From Tautonia plasticadhaerens (lineage in GTDB: Bacteria > Planctomycetota > Planctomycetia > Isosphaerales > Isosphaeraceae): a stretch of 64,000 nucleotides of DNA. A program made the translations under genes and the position numbers. The stretch lies in NCBI RefSeq assembly GCF_007752535.1, contig NZ_CP036426.1, forward strand, positions 62,001-126,000. The letters run 5' to 3'. Shown one piece after another: positions 42,986-56,772 of the stretch (its first letter is position 1; each line of letters starts with the position of its first letter). The notes beneath the pieces are model-generated. The model made no database searches. It was not told the origin of the DNA and saw only the letters and a program-made list of their open reading frames with translations.

Positions 42986-43358
42986 GGACGGCCCCCGGGC
43001 CGTCGGGGGGCGCGGGATGACGGATCTCGGGTGACGGATGCGGGGCCGCGGACGGCGGGCGCCCGACCCCCCGGGGGCGAGGGCCGTCGCCCCTCCCCGG
43101 GCCGGGTCTCCCGGCGTCTCCCGCTCGGACCCGGCCTCCCGCATCCCCCCGCCCGCCTGCTCCCGATCGGATCACCGGCCGGCCGCCCCCCGGGGGCGGA
43201 CCGGCCCGCCCGCCCCGGCGCGACCGCCCGCCGGGGGAGGCCCTCGGCGGGCCACGGGCGTCCCGGCGTCCCGGCGACCGACCCCCCGAGACTCAATCGG
43301 GATCGGGCCTCCGGGTGCGACCGAGGGGCGGCAGCTTTCCCCGGACAGGAGAGCGAAC
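42986..43358. other. Spacer rplK to rplA
   Basis: 373 bases, unusually long for this operon. GC-rich, no gene, and no promoter that I can defend. Confidence 0.4.
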
Positions 43359-44036
43359 GTGCCCAAGCATTCGAAGCGCTTCCGCGCGTTGATCCAGCAG
43401 GCCCCGACCGGGCCGTTGTCGCTGGACGAGGCGGTCGCGGCGCTGAAGAAGTTCGGCACCACGAAGTTCGACCAGACCGTCGAGGTCTCGACGAACCTGG
43501 GGATCGACCCCAGGCAGAGCGACCAGAACGTCAGGGGGTCGGTGGCGTTGCCGCACGGCATCGGCAAGAGCGTCCGCGTGGCGGTCTTCGCCCAGGGCGA
43601 CAACGCCGAGAAGGCCAGGGAGGCCGGCGCCGACATCGTCGGGGCCGAGGACCTGGCCGCGCAGATCAAGGGCGGGACCATGGACTTCGACGTGGCGCTG
43701 GCCACGCCGGACGTCATGGGCATCGTCGGCCCGCTGGGGCGGGTGCTCGGCCCGAGGGGCCTGATGCCGTCGCCGCGGTCGGGGACCGTGACGACGGACA
43801 TCGCCTCGGCGGTCCGCGAGTTCAAGGCGGGCAAGATCGAGTTCCGCAACGACAAGGGGGGCAACGTGGCCGCCCCGGTCGGCAAGCTGAGCTTCGACGA
43901 GCTGCGGCTGATCGAGAACATCCAGGCGTTCCTCAACCACCTCAAGACCGTCAAGCCGGCCGCCGCGAAGGGCCTGTACGTCCGGTCGGTCACGATCTCG
44001 GCCACGATGAGCCCGGGCATCCGGGTCGTCGCCTGA
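43359..44036 (+). CDS. rplA: 50S ribosomal protein L1
   Basis: A 225-residue L1. Start is GTG at 43359 with AGGAG upstream; the conserved N-terminus ([10 protein letters not shown]) begins there although the frame is open earlier. Signatures are [27 protein letters not shown] and [20 protein letters not shown]1 forms the E-site stalk and commonly represses its own operon by binding its mRNA; I could not place such a site. Confidence 0.97.
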   Translation: MPKHSKRFRALIQQAPTGPLSLDEAVAALKKFGTTKFDQTVEVSTNLGIDPRQSDQNVRGSVALPHGIGKSVRVAVFAQGDNAEKAREAGADIVGAEDLAAQIKGGTMDFDVALATPDVMGIVGPLGRVLGPRGLMPSPRSGTVTTDIASAVREFKAGKIEFRNDKGGNVAAPVGKLSFDELRLIENIQAFLNHLKTVKPAAAKGLYVRSVTISATMSPGIRVVA

Positions 44037-44085
44037 GCCGAGGTCCGGCACCCACCAGGAGGCGGCCCTCGGCCGACGTTGAACG

Positions 44086-44664
44086 ATGAGCAAGTACGTC
44101 AAAGAGCTGATGATGGACCAGCTCCGGCGCGACCTGGACGGGACGCGATCGGTGCTGCTGCTGGACCTCGGCGGCCTGGATGCCATCAGCGAGACCCGGC
44201 TGCGGGACGACCTGCGCAAGAAGTCGATCCGCATCAAGGTGCTCAAGAACACCCTGGCCGGCCGGATCTTCGACGAGCTGGGCATCGGCGACCTCCGCAA
44301 GTACCTCAGCGGCCCGAGCGTGGCCGCCTGGGGGGGCGAGGGGGTGGCCGAGCTGGCCAAGGAGATCTCCAGCCAGGTCAAGAAGCTCCAGAAGCCCAAG
44401 ATCAAGGGCGGCGCCGTCGACGGGGTGATCATCTCGCCGGCGGAGGTCGAGGACATCACGAAGCTGCCGAGCCGGGAGGAGCTGATCGGCCGCGTCGCCA
44501 GCCTCGCCCTGGCCCCGGCGCAGCGCGTGGTCGGCCTCGCCAACGCCCCGGCCTCCGGCCTGCTCGGCCAGCTCAGGACGCTCTCCGAGGGCGCCGAGGG
44601 CGAGGGCGAGGGCGAGGGCGTCGCGGACGCCCCCCCGGCCGCCGAGGGCGAGGCCGCCGGCTGA
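44086..44664 (+). CDS. rplJ: 50S ribosomal protein L10
   Basis: A 192-residue L10: SKYVKELMMDQLRRDLDG, LRKKSIRIKVLKNTLA and a C-terminal helix that binds L7/L12 dimers. The tail ends in an acidic Glu-Gly repeat (EGEGEGEG) from a GAGGGC DNA repeat at about 44590-44625, then a Pro/Ala end. Slightly longer than the usual 165-175 residues because of this tail. Confidence 0.95.
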   Translation: MSKYVKELMMDQLRRDLDGTRSVLLLDLGGLDAISETRLRDDLRKKSIRIKVLKNTLAGRIFDELGIGDLRKYLSGPSVAAWGGEGVAELAKEISSQVKKLQKPKIKGGAVDGVIISPAEVEDITKLPSREELIGRVASLALAPAQRVVGLANAPASGLLGQLRTLSEGAEGEGEGEGVADAPPAAEGEAAG

Positions 44665-44861
44665 CCGCCGCGTCCCCGACCCCGTGACGTCATCCTCGCA
44701 GACACATTCGTCGCGTTGACGGGGGACCGGCGGGCGGGCCCGGGCCGAGCATCGGGCGGACCGCCGAGGACCCCATCCCCACCCCCCCACGAAGCCAGGC
44801 CGACCGGCGTCGAGACCCGCCGGGCCGGCCCGATCGAATCGAACGAAAGGACCGCCGCACG

Positions 44862-45272
44862 ATGGCCACCGCCGATGCCCCCGCCCGCGAGTTCGCCGAG
44901 AACATCAAGACCCTGGGCGAGTCGATCGTCAAGCTGACCGTCCTGGAGGCCAAGGCCCTGGGCGACTACCTCGAGGAGGTCCACGGCATCAAGGCCGCCG
45001 CCGCCGCGGTGGCCGCCGCGCCGGCCGCCGCCGCCGAGGCCGGCCCGGCCGCCGTCGAGAAGACCGAGTTCGACGTCATCCTGGAGAACTCCGGCGCCCA
45101 GAAGATCCAGGTGATCAAGGTCGTCCGGACCGCCACCGCCCTGGGCCTGAAGGAGGCCAAGGAGCTGGTCGACGGCGCCCCCAAGGCGATCAAGCAGGGG
45201 ATCTCCAAGGAGGACGCCGAGAAGCTCAAGAAGGAGCTGGAGGAGGCCGGCGGCACCGTCAGCATCAAGTGA
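44862..45272 (+). CDS. rplL: 50S ribosomal protein L7/L12
   Basis: A 136-residue L7/L12: N-terminal dimerisation helix region, a long Ala-rich hinge (about 45-65) and the C-terminal factor-binding domain with [28 protein letters not shown] and [23 protein letters not shown] precedes the ATG. Last gene of the rplKAJL group; the following gap to rpoB is 435 bases. Confidence 0.97.
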   Translation: MATADAPAREFAENIKTLGESIVKLTVLEAKALGDYLEEVHGIKAAAAAVAAAPAAAAEAGPAAVEKTEFDVILENSGAQKIQVIKVVRTATALGLKEAKELVDGAPKAIKQGISKEDAEKLKKELEEAGGTVSIK

Positions 45273-45707
45273 CGCGGGCCTTGCCCGTTTCCCCGCCCCT
45301 GTACCATTGTTGAGGCCGCACCCGGCGGCCGCCCGGCCATTTCCCCCCGCCCCCTCGGACGATCGCCGAGGCCGGGGGCCCGGCCGGGCGGCAGGCCACC
45401 CCGAGACGACTCCCCCAGGACCGCCCCGGCCGGGCCGGCCGGCGCCCCGAGGATCGGGCGCCGATCGGGCCGGCCGGGGCCTGCCGGTGCGCCGAAGCGG
45501 AGCCGGGGCCCCGGGACGATCGCCCCGGGCCCTCCCGGCCGGATCGGACTGGCCGCCTCCCCGTCCCGGACCGTCGAGAATCCCGACTCCCCCTGCCCCC
45601 CGACCAGCGACCGCGAGCCAGCCGACCGGCCCGGGACCGGCCGACCCGACGCGACGACGCCCGCGAACCGCCCCGGCCCTTCTTCTCCCCTCGAGGAGCG
45701 CGACCCG
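45273..45707. other. Spacer rplL to rpoB
   Basis: 435 bases. A small stem (CGGGC/GCCCG) lies right after rplL. TTGCCC (45281) and TACCAT (45302) have a 15-bp spacing, a weak candidate for an rpoB promoter. Otherwise GC-rich with nothing recognised. Confidence 0.35.
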
Positions 45708-48700
45708 ATGCCCTACGCCAGCAGCGCCAGGCGGATCACCCCCCTCCCCCCCCGCAACTTCGGCCGGATCGAGGACGAGTATCCCATCCCGGATCTGACC
45801 CAGATCCAGACGGTCTCCTACGCCCGGTTCCTCCAGGCCGACACCACCCCGGAGAAGCGGCTCGACTCGGGCCTCGAGGGCGTCTTCCGGGAGATCTTCC
45901 CGATCGAGTCGTATGACAAGCAGCTGAAGCTGGAATACATCCGCTACGACCTGGGCAAGCCGCGCTACGACCCCGACGAGTGCCGGCAGCTCCGGCTGAC
46001 CTTCGGCAAGCCCCTGCACGTCTGGCTCCGCCTGAACAAGGGGGAGACGGCGATCGAGGAGTCGGTCTACCTCGGCGACATGCCGATCATGATCGGCGGC
46101 GGCGAGTTCATCATCAACGGCGCCGAGCGCGTGGTGGTCAGCCAGCTGCACCGGTCGCCGGGCGTCGACTTCGTCGTCGAGATCGAGGCCAGCGAGAAGC
46201 GGCTGCACGCCTGCCGGATCATCCCCGAGCGCGGCAGCTGGATCGAGCTGCAGGTGACCAAGAAGGACACGCTGGGCGTCCGGATCGACCAGTCGGGCAA
46301 GTTCTCGGCCATGACACTGCTGCGGGCGATGGACCCGCGTTTCTCCTCCGACGAGGCGATCCTGGCCGCCTTCTACGAGACGGAGATGATCTCGACCTCG
46401 GAGAAGGACTCGGCCCAGAAGCTCGAGGGGCGGATCGCCTGCGGCGACGTGGTCGACCCGAACACCGGGGAGGTGCTGGCCGACAGCGGCTCGACCATCT
46501 CCAAGGCGCTGGCGCAGGTGCTCGTCGACGCCGAGCTGGGCGAGGTCGGGGTGCTCAAGGACGCGAGGGACCCGCTGATCCTCCAGTCCCTGCAGGAGGA
46601 CCAGACGACCGACCACGAGTCGGCCCTCTTGCGGATCTACCAGCGGCTGCGGCCCGGCAACCCGCCGCAGCTGGAGAAGGCCCGGGAGTTGTTCAACGAG
46701 AAGTTCTTCGACACGAACCGCTACCGCCTCGGCAAGGTCGGCCGGTTCCGGATCAACCGCAAGTTCAACCAGGACGTGCCCGAGGATCGGATGATCCTCG
46801 ACGCGGCCGACTACGTGAACTCGATCCGGTACATCCTCAACCTGAGGCGCGGCAAGGGGCACGTCGACGACATCGACCACCTGGGCAACCGCCGGCTGCG
46901 GACGATCGACGAGCTGGCCTCCGACGAGCTGCGCAAGGGGTTCCTCAAGCTCCGCCGCACCGTGCAGGAGCGGATGAACCTGAAGGACGCCGAGGACATG
47001 ACGCCCCGGTCGCTGATCAACCCGAAGTCGATCAGCGCGGCCATCGAATACTTCTTCGGCCGGGGGGAGCTGTCGCAGGTCGTCGACCAGACCAACCCGC
47101 TGGCGCAGCTGACGCACGAGCGTCGCCTCTCCGCCCTGGGCCCCGGCGGCCTGAACCGCAAGCGGGCGGGCTTCGAGGTGCGGGACGTGCACATCTCGCA
47201 CTACGGCCGGATCTGCCCGATCGAGACGCCCGAAGGGACCAACATCGGCCTGATCAGCTCGCTGGGCATCTTCGGCGGCGTGGACGAGTACGGCTTCCTG
47301 GTCAGCCCGTACCTGAAGATCGCCGACGGCCGGCGGACCAAGGACGTCGTGCTGATGCGGGCCGACGAGGAGTCGGAGGTCTACATCGCCCCCTCGGACG
47401 CCGGCACCGACGAGAAGGGCCGCCTGGAGGGGAACGTCATCGCCCGCTTCCAGGGCGACTTCGTCGTCGTCAAGCCGGAGACGATCGAGTACGTCGACAT
47501 CAGCCCGAAGCAGATGGTCGGCGTCTCGGCCGGGCTGATCCCGTTCCTGGAGCACGACGACGCCAACCGGGCCCTGATGGGCTCGAACATGCAGCGGCAG
47601 GCCGTCCCCCTGCTGGTGAGCGAGCCGCCGATCGTGGCCACGGGGCTGGAGCACGCCGTCGCCCAGAACTCGGGCATGATCATCCGGGCGATGCAGGACG
47701 GCGTGGTCGACTTCGTTGACGCCACCCGGATCGTCATCAAGGACTCGCACGACGACACGCACCTCTACAAGCTCCGCAAGTACGTCGGCCTCAACGAGCG
47801 GACCTGCCTGAACCAGAAGCCGATCGTCGAGGTCGGCCAGAAGGTGAAGGTGGGCACCGTGCTGGCCGACGGCGCCGCCACCCACCTGGGGGAGCTGGCC
47901 CTGGGCCGCAACGTCCTGGTCGGCTTCATGGCCTGGGACGGCTACAACTTCGAGGACGCCATCATCATCTCCGAGCGCCTGGTGATGGACGACGTCTACA
48001 CGTCGATCCACATCGAGGAGTTCGAGATCGAGATCCGCGAGACGAAGCTCGGCCGGGAGGAGTTCACCCGGGACATCCCCAACGTCTCGGAGAAGGCCCT
48101 GCGGAACCTGGACGACAACGGCATCGTCCGGATCGGCACCTACGTCAAGCCGGGCGACATCCTCGTCGGCAAGGTGGCGCCCAAGTCCAAGAGCGAGCTG
48201 ACCCCCGAGGAGAAGCTGCTCCACGCCATCTTCGGCCGGGCCGGCGAGGACGTGAAGAACGACTCGCTGGAGGTCCCCTCGGGCGTCGAGGGGATCGTCA
48301 TCGACACCCACCGCTTCAGCCGGCGGATGAGCCTCTCGGAGGACGAGCGCAAGGCCTTCGAGAAGGAGCTCAAGGACGTCGAGACGCTGGAGAGCCAGCG
48401 GATCGCCGACGAATACAAGGCGATGATCAAGGCCCTGGAGGAGGCCGTCGGCGGCCCGATCCCCGACCCCGAGACCGGCAAGCCGCTGGGGCGGGAGAAG
48501 GACCCGATCAAGCTGGCCGAGGAGAGCGAGCGCTTCAACCTGGAGAAGCTCGACCTCCGCAGCCCCGAGGCCCAGAAGGAGGCCCGCAAGCTCTTCCGGT
48601 CGCACCAGCCCCGCGTCGAGGCGCTGCGGGACGAGCGCGAGCGCAAGCTCAACAGCATGAAGCGCGGGGACGAGCTGCCCTCGGGCGTCCTGCAAATGGT

Positions 48701-49424
48701 CAAGGTCTACGTCGCCACCAAGCGGGTCATCTCCGTGGGCGACAAGATGGCCGGCCGCCACGGCAACAAGGGCGTCATCGCCAAGATCCTCCCCGTCGAG
48801 GACATGCCCTTCCTGGAGGACGGCAACCCGGTCGACATCCTGCTCAACCCGCTCGGCGTGCCCAGCCGGATGAACGTCGGCCAGATCCTGGAGACCCACC
48901 TCGGGTGGGCCGCCAGCAAGCTCGGCTTCCAGGCCGTCTGCCCCGTCTTCGACGGCGCCGACGAGTCGACCATCCGCCAGTGCCTGCTCGACGCCGGCCT
49001 GCCCGAGAACGGCAAGGCCGTGCTCTACGACGGCCGGACCGGCGACAAGTTCGACCAGCGGGTGACGGTCGGCTACATCTACATGCTCAAACTCCACCAC
49101 CTCGTCGACGACAAGATCCACGCCCGGGCCACCGGCCCCTACAGCCTCATCACCCAGCAGCCCCTGGGCGGCAAGGCCCGCTTCGGCGGCCAGCGGTTCG
49201 GCGAGATGGAGGTCTGGGCCCTGGAGGCCTACGGCGCCGCCTACATCCTCCAGGAGCTGCTCACCGTCAAGTCCGACGACGTCGAGGGCCGGACCAAGAT
49301 CTACGAGAGCATGGTCAAGGGCGAGAACACGCTGGAGGCCGGCACCCCCGCCAGCTTCGACGTGCTCACCAACGAGATCCGCGGCCTCGGCCTGAACATG
49401 CAGCTCGAGAAGAAGCGGATCTGA
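45708..49424 (+). CDS. rpoB: DNA-directed RNA polymerase subunit beta
   Basis: A 1238-residue beta subunit. Landmarks are [19 protein letters not shown], the rifampicin region ([27 protein letters not shown]), [50 protein letters not shown] and the C-terminal [20 protein letters not shown]. In the rifampicin cluster the residues read as the sensitive wild type (Q.N...LTHERR), so far as visible by eye. A GAGGAG site precedes the ATG. Not followed directly by rpoC. Confidence 0.97.
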   Translation: MPYASSARRITPLPPRNFGRIEDEYPIPDLTQIQTVSYARFLQADTTPEKRLDSGLEGVFREIFPIESYDKQLKLEYIRYDLGKPRYDPDECRQLRLTFGKPLHVWLRLNKGETAIEESVYLGDMPIMIGGGEFIINGAERVVVSQLHRSPGVDFVVEIEASEKRLHACRIIPERGSWIELQVTKKDTLGVRIDQSGKFSAMTLLRAMDPRFSSDEAILAAFYETEMISTSEKDSAQKLEGRIACGDVVDPNTGEVLADSGSTISKALAQVLVDAELGEVGVLKDARDPLILQSLQEDQTTDHESALLRIYQRLRPGNPPQLEKARELFNEKFFDTNRYRLGKVGRFRINRKFNQDVPEDRMILDAADYVNSIRYILNLRRGKGHVDDIDHLGNRRLRTIDELASDELRKGFLKLRRTVQERMNLKDAEDMTPRSLINPKSISAAIEYFFGRGELSQVVDQTNPLAQLTHERRLSALGPGGLNRKRAGFEVRDVHISHYGRICPIETPEGTNIGLISSLGIFGGVDEYGFLVSPYLKIADGRRTKDVVLMRADEESEVYIAPSDAGTDEKGRLEGNVIARFQGDFVVVKPETIEYVDISPKQMVGVSAGLIPFLEHDDANRALMGSNMQRQAVPLLVSEPPIVATGLEHAVAQNSGMIIRAMQDGVVDFVDATRIVIKDSHDDTHLYKLRKYVGLNERTCLNQKPIVEVGQKVKVGTVLADGAATHLGELALGRNVLVGFMAWDGYNFEDAIIISERLVMDDVYTSIHIEEFEIEIRETKLGREEFTRDIPNVSEKALRNLDDNGIVRIGTYVKPGDILVGKVAPKSKSELTPEEKLLHAIFGRAGEDVKNDSLEVPSGVEGIVIDTHRFSRRMSLSEDERKAFEKELKDVETLESQRIADEYKAMIKALEEAVGGPIPDPETGKPLGREKDPIKLAEESERFNLEKLDLRSPEAQKEARKLFRSHQPRVEALRDERERKLNSMKRGDELPSGVLQMVKVYVATKRVISVGDKMAGRHGNKGVIAKILPVEDMPFLEDGNPVDILLNPLGVPSRMNVGQILETHLGWAASKLGFQAVCPVFDGADESTIRQCLLDAGLPENGKAVLYDGRTGDKFDQRVTVGYIYMLKLHHLVDDKIHARATGPYSLITQQPLGGKARFGGQRFGEMEVWALEAYGAAYILQELLTVKSDDVEGRTKIYESMVKGENTLEAGTPASFDVLTNEIRGLGLNMQLEKKRI

Positions 49425-49462
49425 GCCGGCCTCGGCCGGGTCCGATCGACCGTCCCGACGCC

Positions 49463-49493
49463 GACGCCTCCCCGGCCCTCGCGGGGAGGCGTC
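49463..49493 (+). terminator. Terminator-like hairpin after rpoB
   Basis: GACGCCTCCCCG (49463-49474) pairs perfectly with CGGGGAGGCGTC (49482-49493) over a 7-base loop, 38 bases after the rpoB stop. A C/T-rich run follows. It suggests that transcription can stop between rpoB and rpoC. Confidence 0.65.
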
Positions 49494-49765
49494 CTCGTCC
49501 CCCCGACCCTCCCGGGAGCCCGCCCCCGGGGCCGATCGGCAGGCCGACGTGATCCGCCGGCGGTTCATGGGACACGTCGCGTCGTCGCCGAGGTACGACC
49601 GCGGCCTCCGCCGGCCGGGCCGGGCGGCACGCGGCTTCCCCTGCTGGCTGATCTTCGTCGCCTTCGCGGCGTTCATGACCACGATCGGCATCACGATCAC
49701 CATCGATCAGGTCGTCCGCATGGTCCGGCACGCGACCGGCGAGGTCCGCTCCGTGATCCCAGGAG

Positions 49766-50118
49766 ATCCGGTCCGGCCGCCACCCCGACGTGGCGGTCGT
49801 CGTGCAGGGGGATCCGAGGGACGCCAAGGGGCGGCTCCGGCCGAGCCTCGCCGTCGAGGTCGTCTCGCCGGGGAAGCGATCGAGGAGGCGGGACTACGAG
49901 GACGAGAAGGCGGATTCCCTGGCCCCGAAATCCTCCGGGAAGACTGGATCGTCGACCCGGAGCAGCGGGAGGTCGCCGTCCTGCTCCGCGGGGGGGAGGG
50001 CCCGGGGGCCCGCTGGGAGGAGCGTGTCGATCGGGGCGAGGAGGCCATTGGGGGCGATCGGCTGCCGAGGATCGCGGTCGCGGTCGAGGCCTTCTGGGCC
50101 GGCGTGTCGGAGGATTAG
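49766..50118 (+). pseudogene. Uma2 family pseudogene between rpoB and rpoC
   Basis: The C-terminal half of a Uma2 protein can be read in two frames. The first (from about 49766) gives IRSGRHPDVAVVVQGDP, then LRPSLAVEVVSPGKRSRRRDYEDEKADSL. Near 49920 it must shift frame to continue as EILREDWIVDPEQREVAVLLRGGEG and end RIAVAVEAFWAGVSED at 50118. These match the intact Uma2 at 55350-55982 (NPDAAVVVSG, LAFEVVSPG, REYWIVDP). The N-terminal half is missing; the upstream frame (49549-49765) instead encodes a basic stretch and one hydrophobic segment of unclear origin. Confidence 0.8.
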
Positions 50119-50161
50119 GGTGGCTGGTTCGGCGAAATCGGCCCTGTCAAGCGGAATGCCC

Positions 50162-50190
50162 TTGGAAATGGTGGAGCGGCGGATTACAAT
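50162..50190 (+). promoter_or_regulatory. Strong promoter upstream of rpoC
   Basis: TTGGAA (50162-50167), 17-bp spacer, TACAAT (50185-50190). It lies after the Uma2 remnant and 650 bases before rpoC, so it probably gives rpoC its own transcript with a long leader, unless a small RNA is made here. Confidence 0.55.
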
Positions 50191-50842
50191 CGACGGATGC
50201 CGACTCCAATGGCAGGACCGCCCGGAGCCGCCAGTGCCCAGACCCGATCCGCGGAATTGCCGAGGACGTCGCTCGACGACGGGCCTCGGTGCCCTGCGCG
50301 CACGAAGCGACCTTGCCATCGCCACCACCATCATCGACATCGACCGCACGAGGCCGACTTCGAATCGCCCCGCCCCCCGGGACTCCGGGGCCGGGTGGCG
50401 GTCAGGGAGGACCCGGAGGCCGAGCCCGCCCCGGAGGCACGACGGGGGCATGGGCATCGGCCCGTTCGCCGTCGCCCCGAGGCGGGCCCGGCCTCCCGGG
50501 CCGTGACGTGACGTGACCCGAATCGATCCGCGGTCACCCGATCCACCCGGCCCGACGCCGGACCCGGCCCCCGGGGCCGGCCCGGCCGCTCGAATCGCAT
50601 CGATTCGACTTGAGGCGATCGAGCCCGGCGTGTTTGACCGACTGACTTGACCGAGCGACCGACCGGACGCGACCGGGGGATGACAAGGGGCCCGGGCCGA
50701 GGAGACCTCGGCCCGACGCCGCCGGATCGACCGACCCAGATCGAAGCGGCCGCGTCTCCCGACGACGGCCGCCCCCCCGCGAGCCGCTTGACACCCCACC
50801 CGCGAAGTGCAGCCCCCGAGGGCGTGCAGAGGAGCGAATCCC
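50191..50842. other. Long rpoC leader region
   Basis: 652 bases with no ORF of coding quality. Notable are a GTGAC triple repeat near 50507-50518, and a perfect TTGACA at 50788-50793 without a -10 box at the right distance. Confidence 0.4.
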
Positions 50843-55129
<4,287 letters not shown>

Positions 55130-55157
55130 CCCCCACGCTCGCCACCCGATGAATCCC

Positions 55158-55208
55158 AGGACGGCCCGCCCCGCCCCGCTCACCTCGACGGGCGGGGCGG
55201 GCCGTCCT
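55158..55208 (+). terminator. Strong hairpin terminator after rpoC
   Basis: A perfect 19-bp stem: AGGACGGCCCGCCCCGCCC (55158-55176) with its complement at 55190-55208 and a 13-base loop, 29 bases after the rpoC stop. No T run follows, as is common at very high GC. Confidence 0.8.
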
Positions 55209-55226
55209 CGATCCCGGAGATCACTC

Positions 55227-55346
55227 ATGACGGATCGTCCGGCCGCCGGCCCGCTCGTCGCCCTCGGCCTCGGCGGGCTCCTGCTCGTCGCGGCGGGCCG
55301 GCTCTCGTGGCCGGCTCGCCGACCCCGCAACCCATCGGGAGCCTGA
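55227..55346 (+). CDS. Possible small membrane peptide
   Basis: A 39-residue frame, TDRPAAGPLVALGLGGLLLVAAGRLSWPARR, with one hydrophobic segment and a basic C-terminal end. It lies between the rpoC terminator and the Uma2 ATG (three bases after its stop). It could be a real small protein coupled to Uma2 or chance; the evidence is weak. Confidence 0.3.
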   Translation: MTDRPAAGPLVALGLGGLLLVAAGRLSWPARRPRNPSGA

Positions 55347-55349
55347 ATC

Positions 55350-55982
55350 ATGGCCTCGACGACCGAAACGATCCGCCTCAGCCCGGCCGACCACGGACGC
55401 CGGATGACGCTGGAGGAGTTCCGAGACGCGGAGGAGACGCCGGGATATCGGTTCGAACTCGCCCGAGGAGTCGTCGAGGTGGTCGAAGTCCCGAACGACG
55501 ATCATGGGTATGTGGTCTGCAACATCTACGATGCTCTCGCTGCCTATCGTCGAGCATATCCCGGCCGCATCCTCCGCTACGGCGGGGCCTCGGAGTTCCG
55601 CCTCTGGCTGCCGACGATGGTCTCGGGCCGCAACCCGGATGCTGCCGTCGTCGTCTCCGGGACCGCAAAGGGGGCGAGAGGTCGTCGGCCGCCGTCGCTC
55701 GCGTTCGAGGTCGTCTCTCCCGGGGCCGAGGCCCGGGAGCGGGACTATCGGACCAAGCGGGAGGAATACCTTGCCTACGGCCTCCGGGAATACTGGATCG
55801 TCGACCCGGTCGAGCGCCGGGTCGTCGTCCTGATCCGCGAGGGCGACTCTTGGATCGAGCGCCCGTTCGCCGAGGGGCAGGCGGCCGAGGGCCTGGTGCT
55901 GCCCGGCTTCCGGGTCGACGTGGCCGAACTGCTGACCCTGCCGGAGGGGGACGAGGCCGGGGAGGAGGCCCCCGGGGCGTGA
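55350..55982 (+). CDS. Uma2 family (DUF820) putative endonuclease
   Basis: A 210-residue intact Uma2 protein: MTLEEFRDAEETPGYRFELARGVVEVVEVP, LRYGGASEFRLWLPTMVSGRNPDAAVVVSG, SLAFEVVSPGAEARERDYRTKREEYLAYGLREYWIVDP and VLPGFRVDVAELL. The acidic residues and the Glu-x-Val strand fit the PD-(D/E)XK fold of the family. The biological target is unknown. It is the closest relative in the window of the dead copy between rpoB and rpoC, which suggests local duplication or repeated insertion around the RNA polymerase genes. Confidence 0.9.
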   Translation: MASTTETIRLSPADHGRRMTLEEFRDAEETPGYRFELARGVVEVVEVPNDDHGYVVCNIYDALAAYRRAYPGRILRYGGASEFRLWLPTMVSGRNPDAAVVVSGTAKGARGRRPPSLAFEVVSPGAEARERDYRTKREEYLAYGLREYWIVDPVERRVVVLIREGDSWIERPFAEGQAAEGLVLPGFRVDVAELLTLPEGDEAGEEAPGA

Positions 55983-56170
55983 CCCGATCGCCGGGGCGCC
56001 TCGCCCCGGGCTTGATCGGCGGCGCGCGGTGTTGAACAATGGTTGACTCGTGCCCCGGCCATCGCGGCCGGGGCCGGATCGGGGGGCGGCGGGCTCCGGG
56101 GGGACCGGGCCCGGGATGCCTCCCGGGATCGCCCCGTCGGGACGACCGTCGGGGCCGGGAGAGTCCGTCC

Positions 56171-56719
56171 ATGACGCCGATCCGATCGCTCGCCCCGCTG
56201 GGCCTGGCCTGCCTGCTGGCGGCCGGCCTCGCCGCCTCGTCCGCCGCGGAAGGCGAGGAGACGAAGGTCAACCTCGAGGGCGTGCACCTCTGCTGCGGGG
56301 CCTGCGTCAAGGCCGTCGACGAGGCCGCCAAGGCGGTCGAGGGGGCCGTCGTCACCTGCGACCGGGACGCCGGGGCCGTCGCCATCGTCGCCCCCGACGC
56401 CGAGACCGCCCAGCGGGCGCTCGACGCCATCACCGACGCCGGCTACCACGGCACCCCCGACTCCGACGCCGTCACGGTCAAGGATGACTCCGGCGCGACC
56501 GGGGGGAACGTGAAGACGCTCACCCTCACGGGCGCCCACAACTGCTGCCGGGGCTGCGCGGTCGCCCTCACCGGGGCGCTCGACGCCGTCGGCGGCATCG
56601 AGGGGGTCGAGGCCGAGCCCCGGACCACGACCGTCGTCCTGACCGGCGACTTCGACGCCAAGGCCGCCGTCGAGGCGCTCAACGTGGCCGGCTTCCACGT
56701 GAAGGTGAAGCAGGACTGA
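56171..56719 (+). CDS. Secreted protein with two HMA-like metal domains
   Basis: A 182-residue protein with a signal peptide (residues 1-26, ending SSAAEG). The mature part is two heavy-metal-associated-like beta-alpha-beta domains: VNLEGVHLCCGACVKAVDEA (Cys41, Cys42, Cys45) and LTLTGAHNCCRGCAVALTGAL (Cys125, Cys126, Cys129). The usual HMA motif is MxCxxC; here both sites are CCxxC with three cysteines and no Met. A periplasmic metal-binding or metal-delivery role is likely; which metal is unknown. No P-type ATPase is nearby. Confidence 0.85.
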   Translation: MTPIRSLAPLGLACLLAAGLAASSAAEGEETKVNLEGVHLCCGACVKAVDEAAKAVEGAVVTCDRDAGAVAIVAPDAETAQRALDAITDAGYHGTPDSDAVTVKDDSGATGGNVKTLTLTGAHNCCRGCAVALTGALDAVGGIEGVEAEPRTTTVVLTGDFDAKAAVEALNVAGFHVKVKQD

Positions 56720-56732
56720 CGAGCGCCGGGGG

Positions 56733-56761
56733 CCGGGGGATGGCCTCCTCGCCTCCCCCGG
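56733..56761. terminator. Hairpin between convergent HMA and glycosyltransferase genes
   Basis: CCGGGGGA (56733-56740) pairs with TCCCCCGG (56754-56761) over a 13-base loop in the 53-base gap between two converging genes, so it could serve both. Confidence 0.45.
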
Positions 56762-56772
56762 CCGATGGCCCG

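Noticed and set aside
43293-49703. A 2136-codon open frame on the minus strand, antisense to rplA-rplJ-rplL-rpoB
   Set aside because: It is a by-product of GC-rich third positions in the plus-strand genes, with Val/Asp/Gly/Leu-rich low-complexity sequence and no domain; the plus strand carries unmistakable ribosomal and polymerase proteins.
49549-49765. Small membrane protein before the Uma2 remnant (one hydrophobic segment, WLIFVAFAAFMTTIGITITI)
   Set aside because: It has a plausible transmembrane segment, but no own stop; it runs into the decayed Uma2 frame. Without homologues it cannot be separated from chance.
50197-50511. 104-residue frame starting at the predicted start of the rpoC-side promoter
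   Set aside because: His/Arg/Pro-rich low-complexity sequence without strand or helix pattern; it would need a leaderless start.
55307-56035. Plus-strand frame overlapping the Uma2 gene in another phase
   Set aside because: Arg/Gly/Pro-rich shadow of the clearly conserved Uma2 protein.
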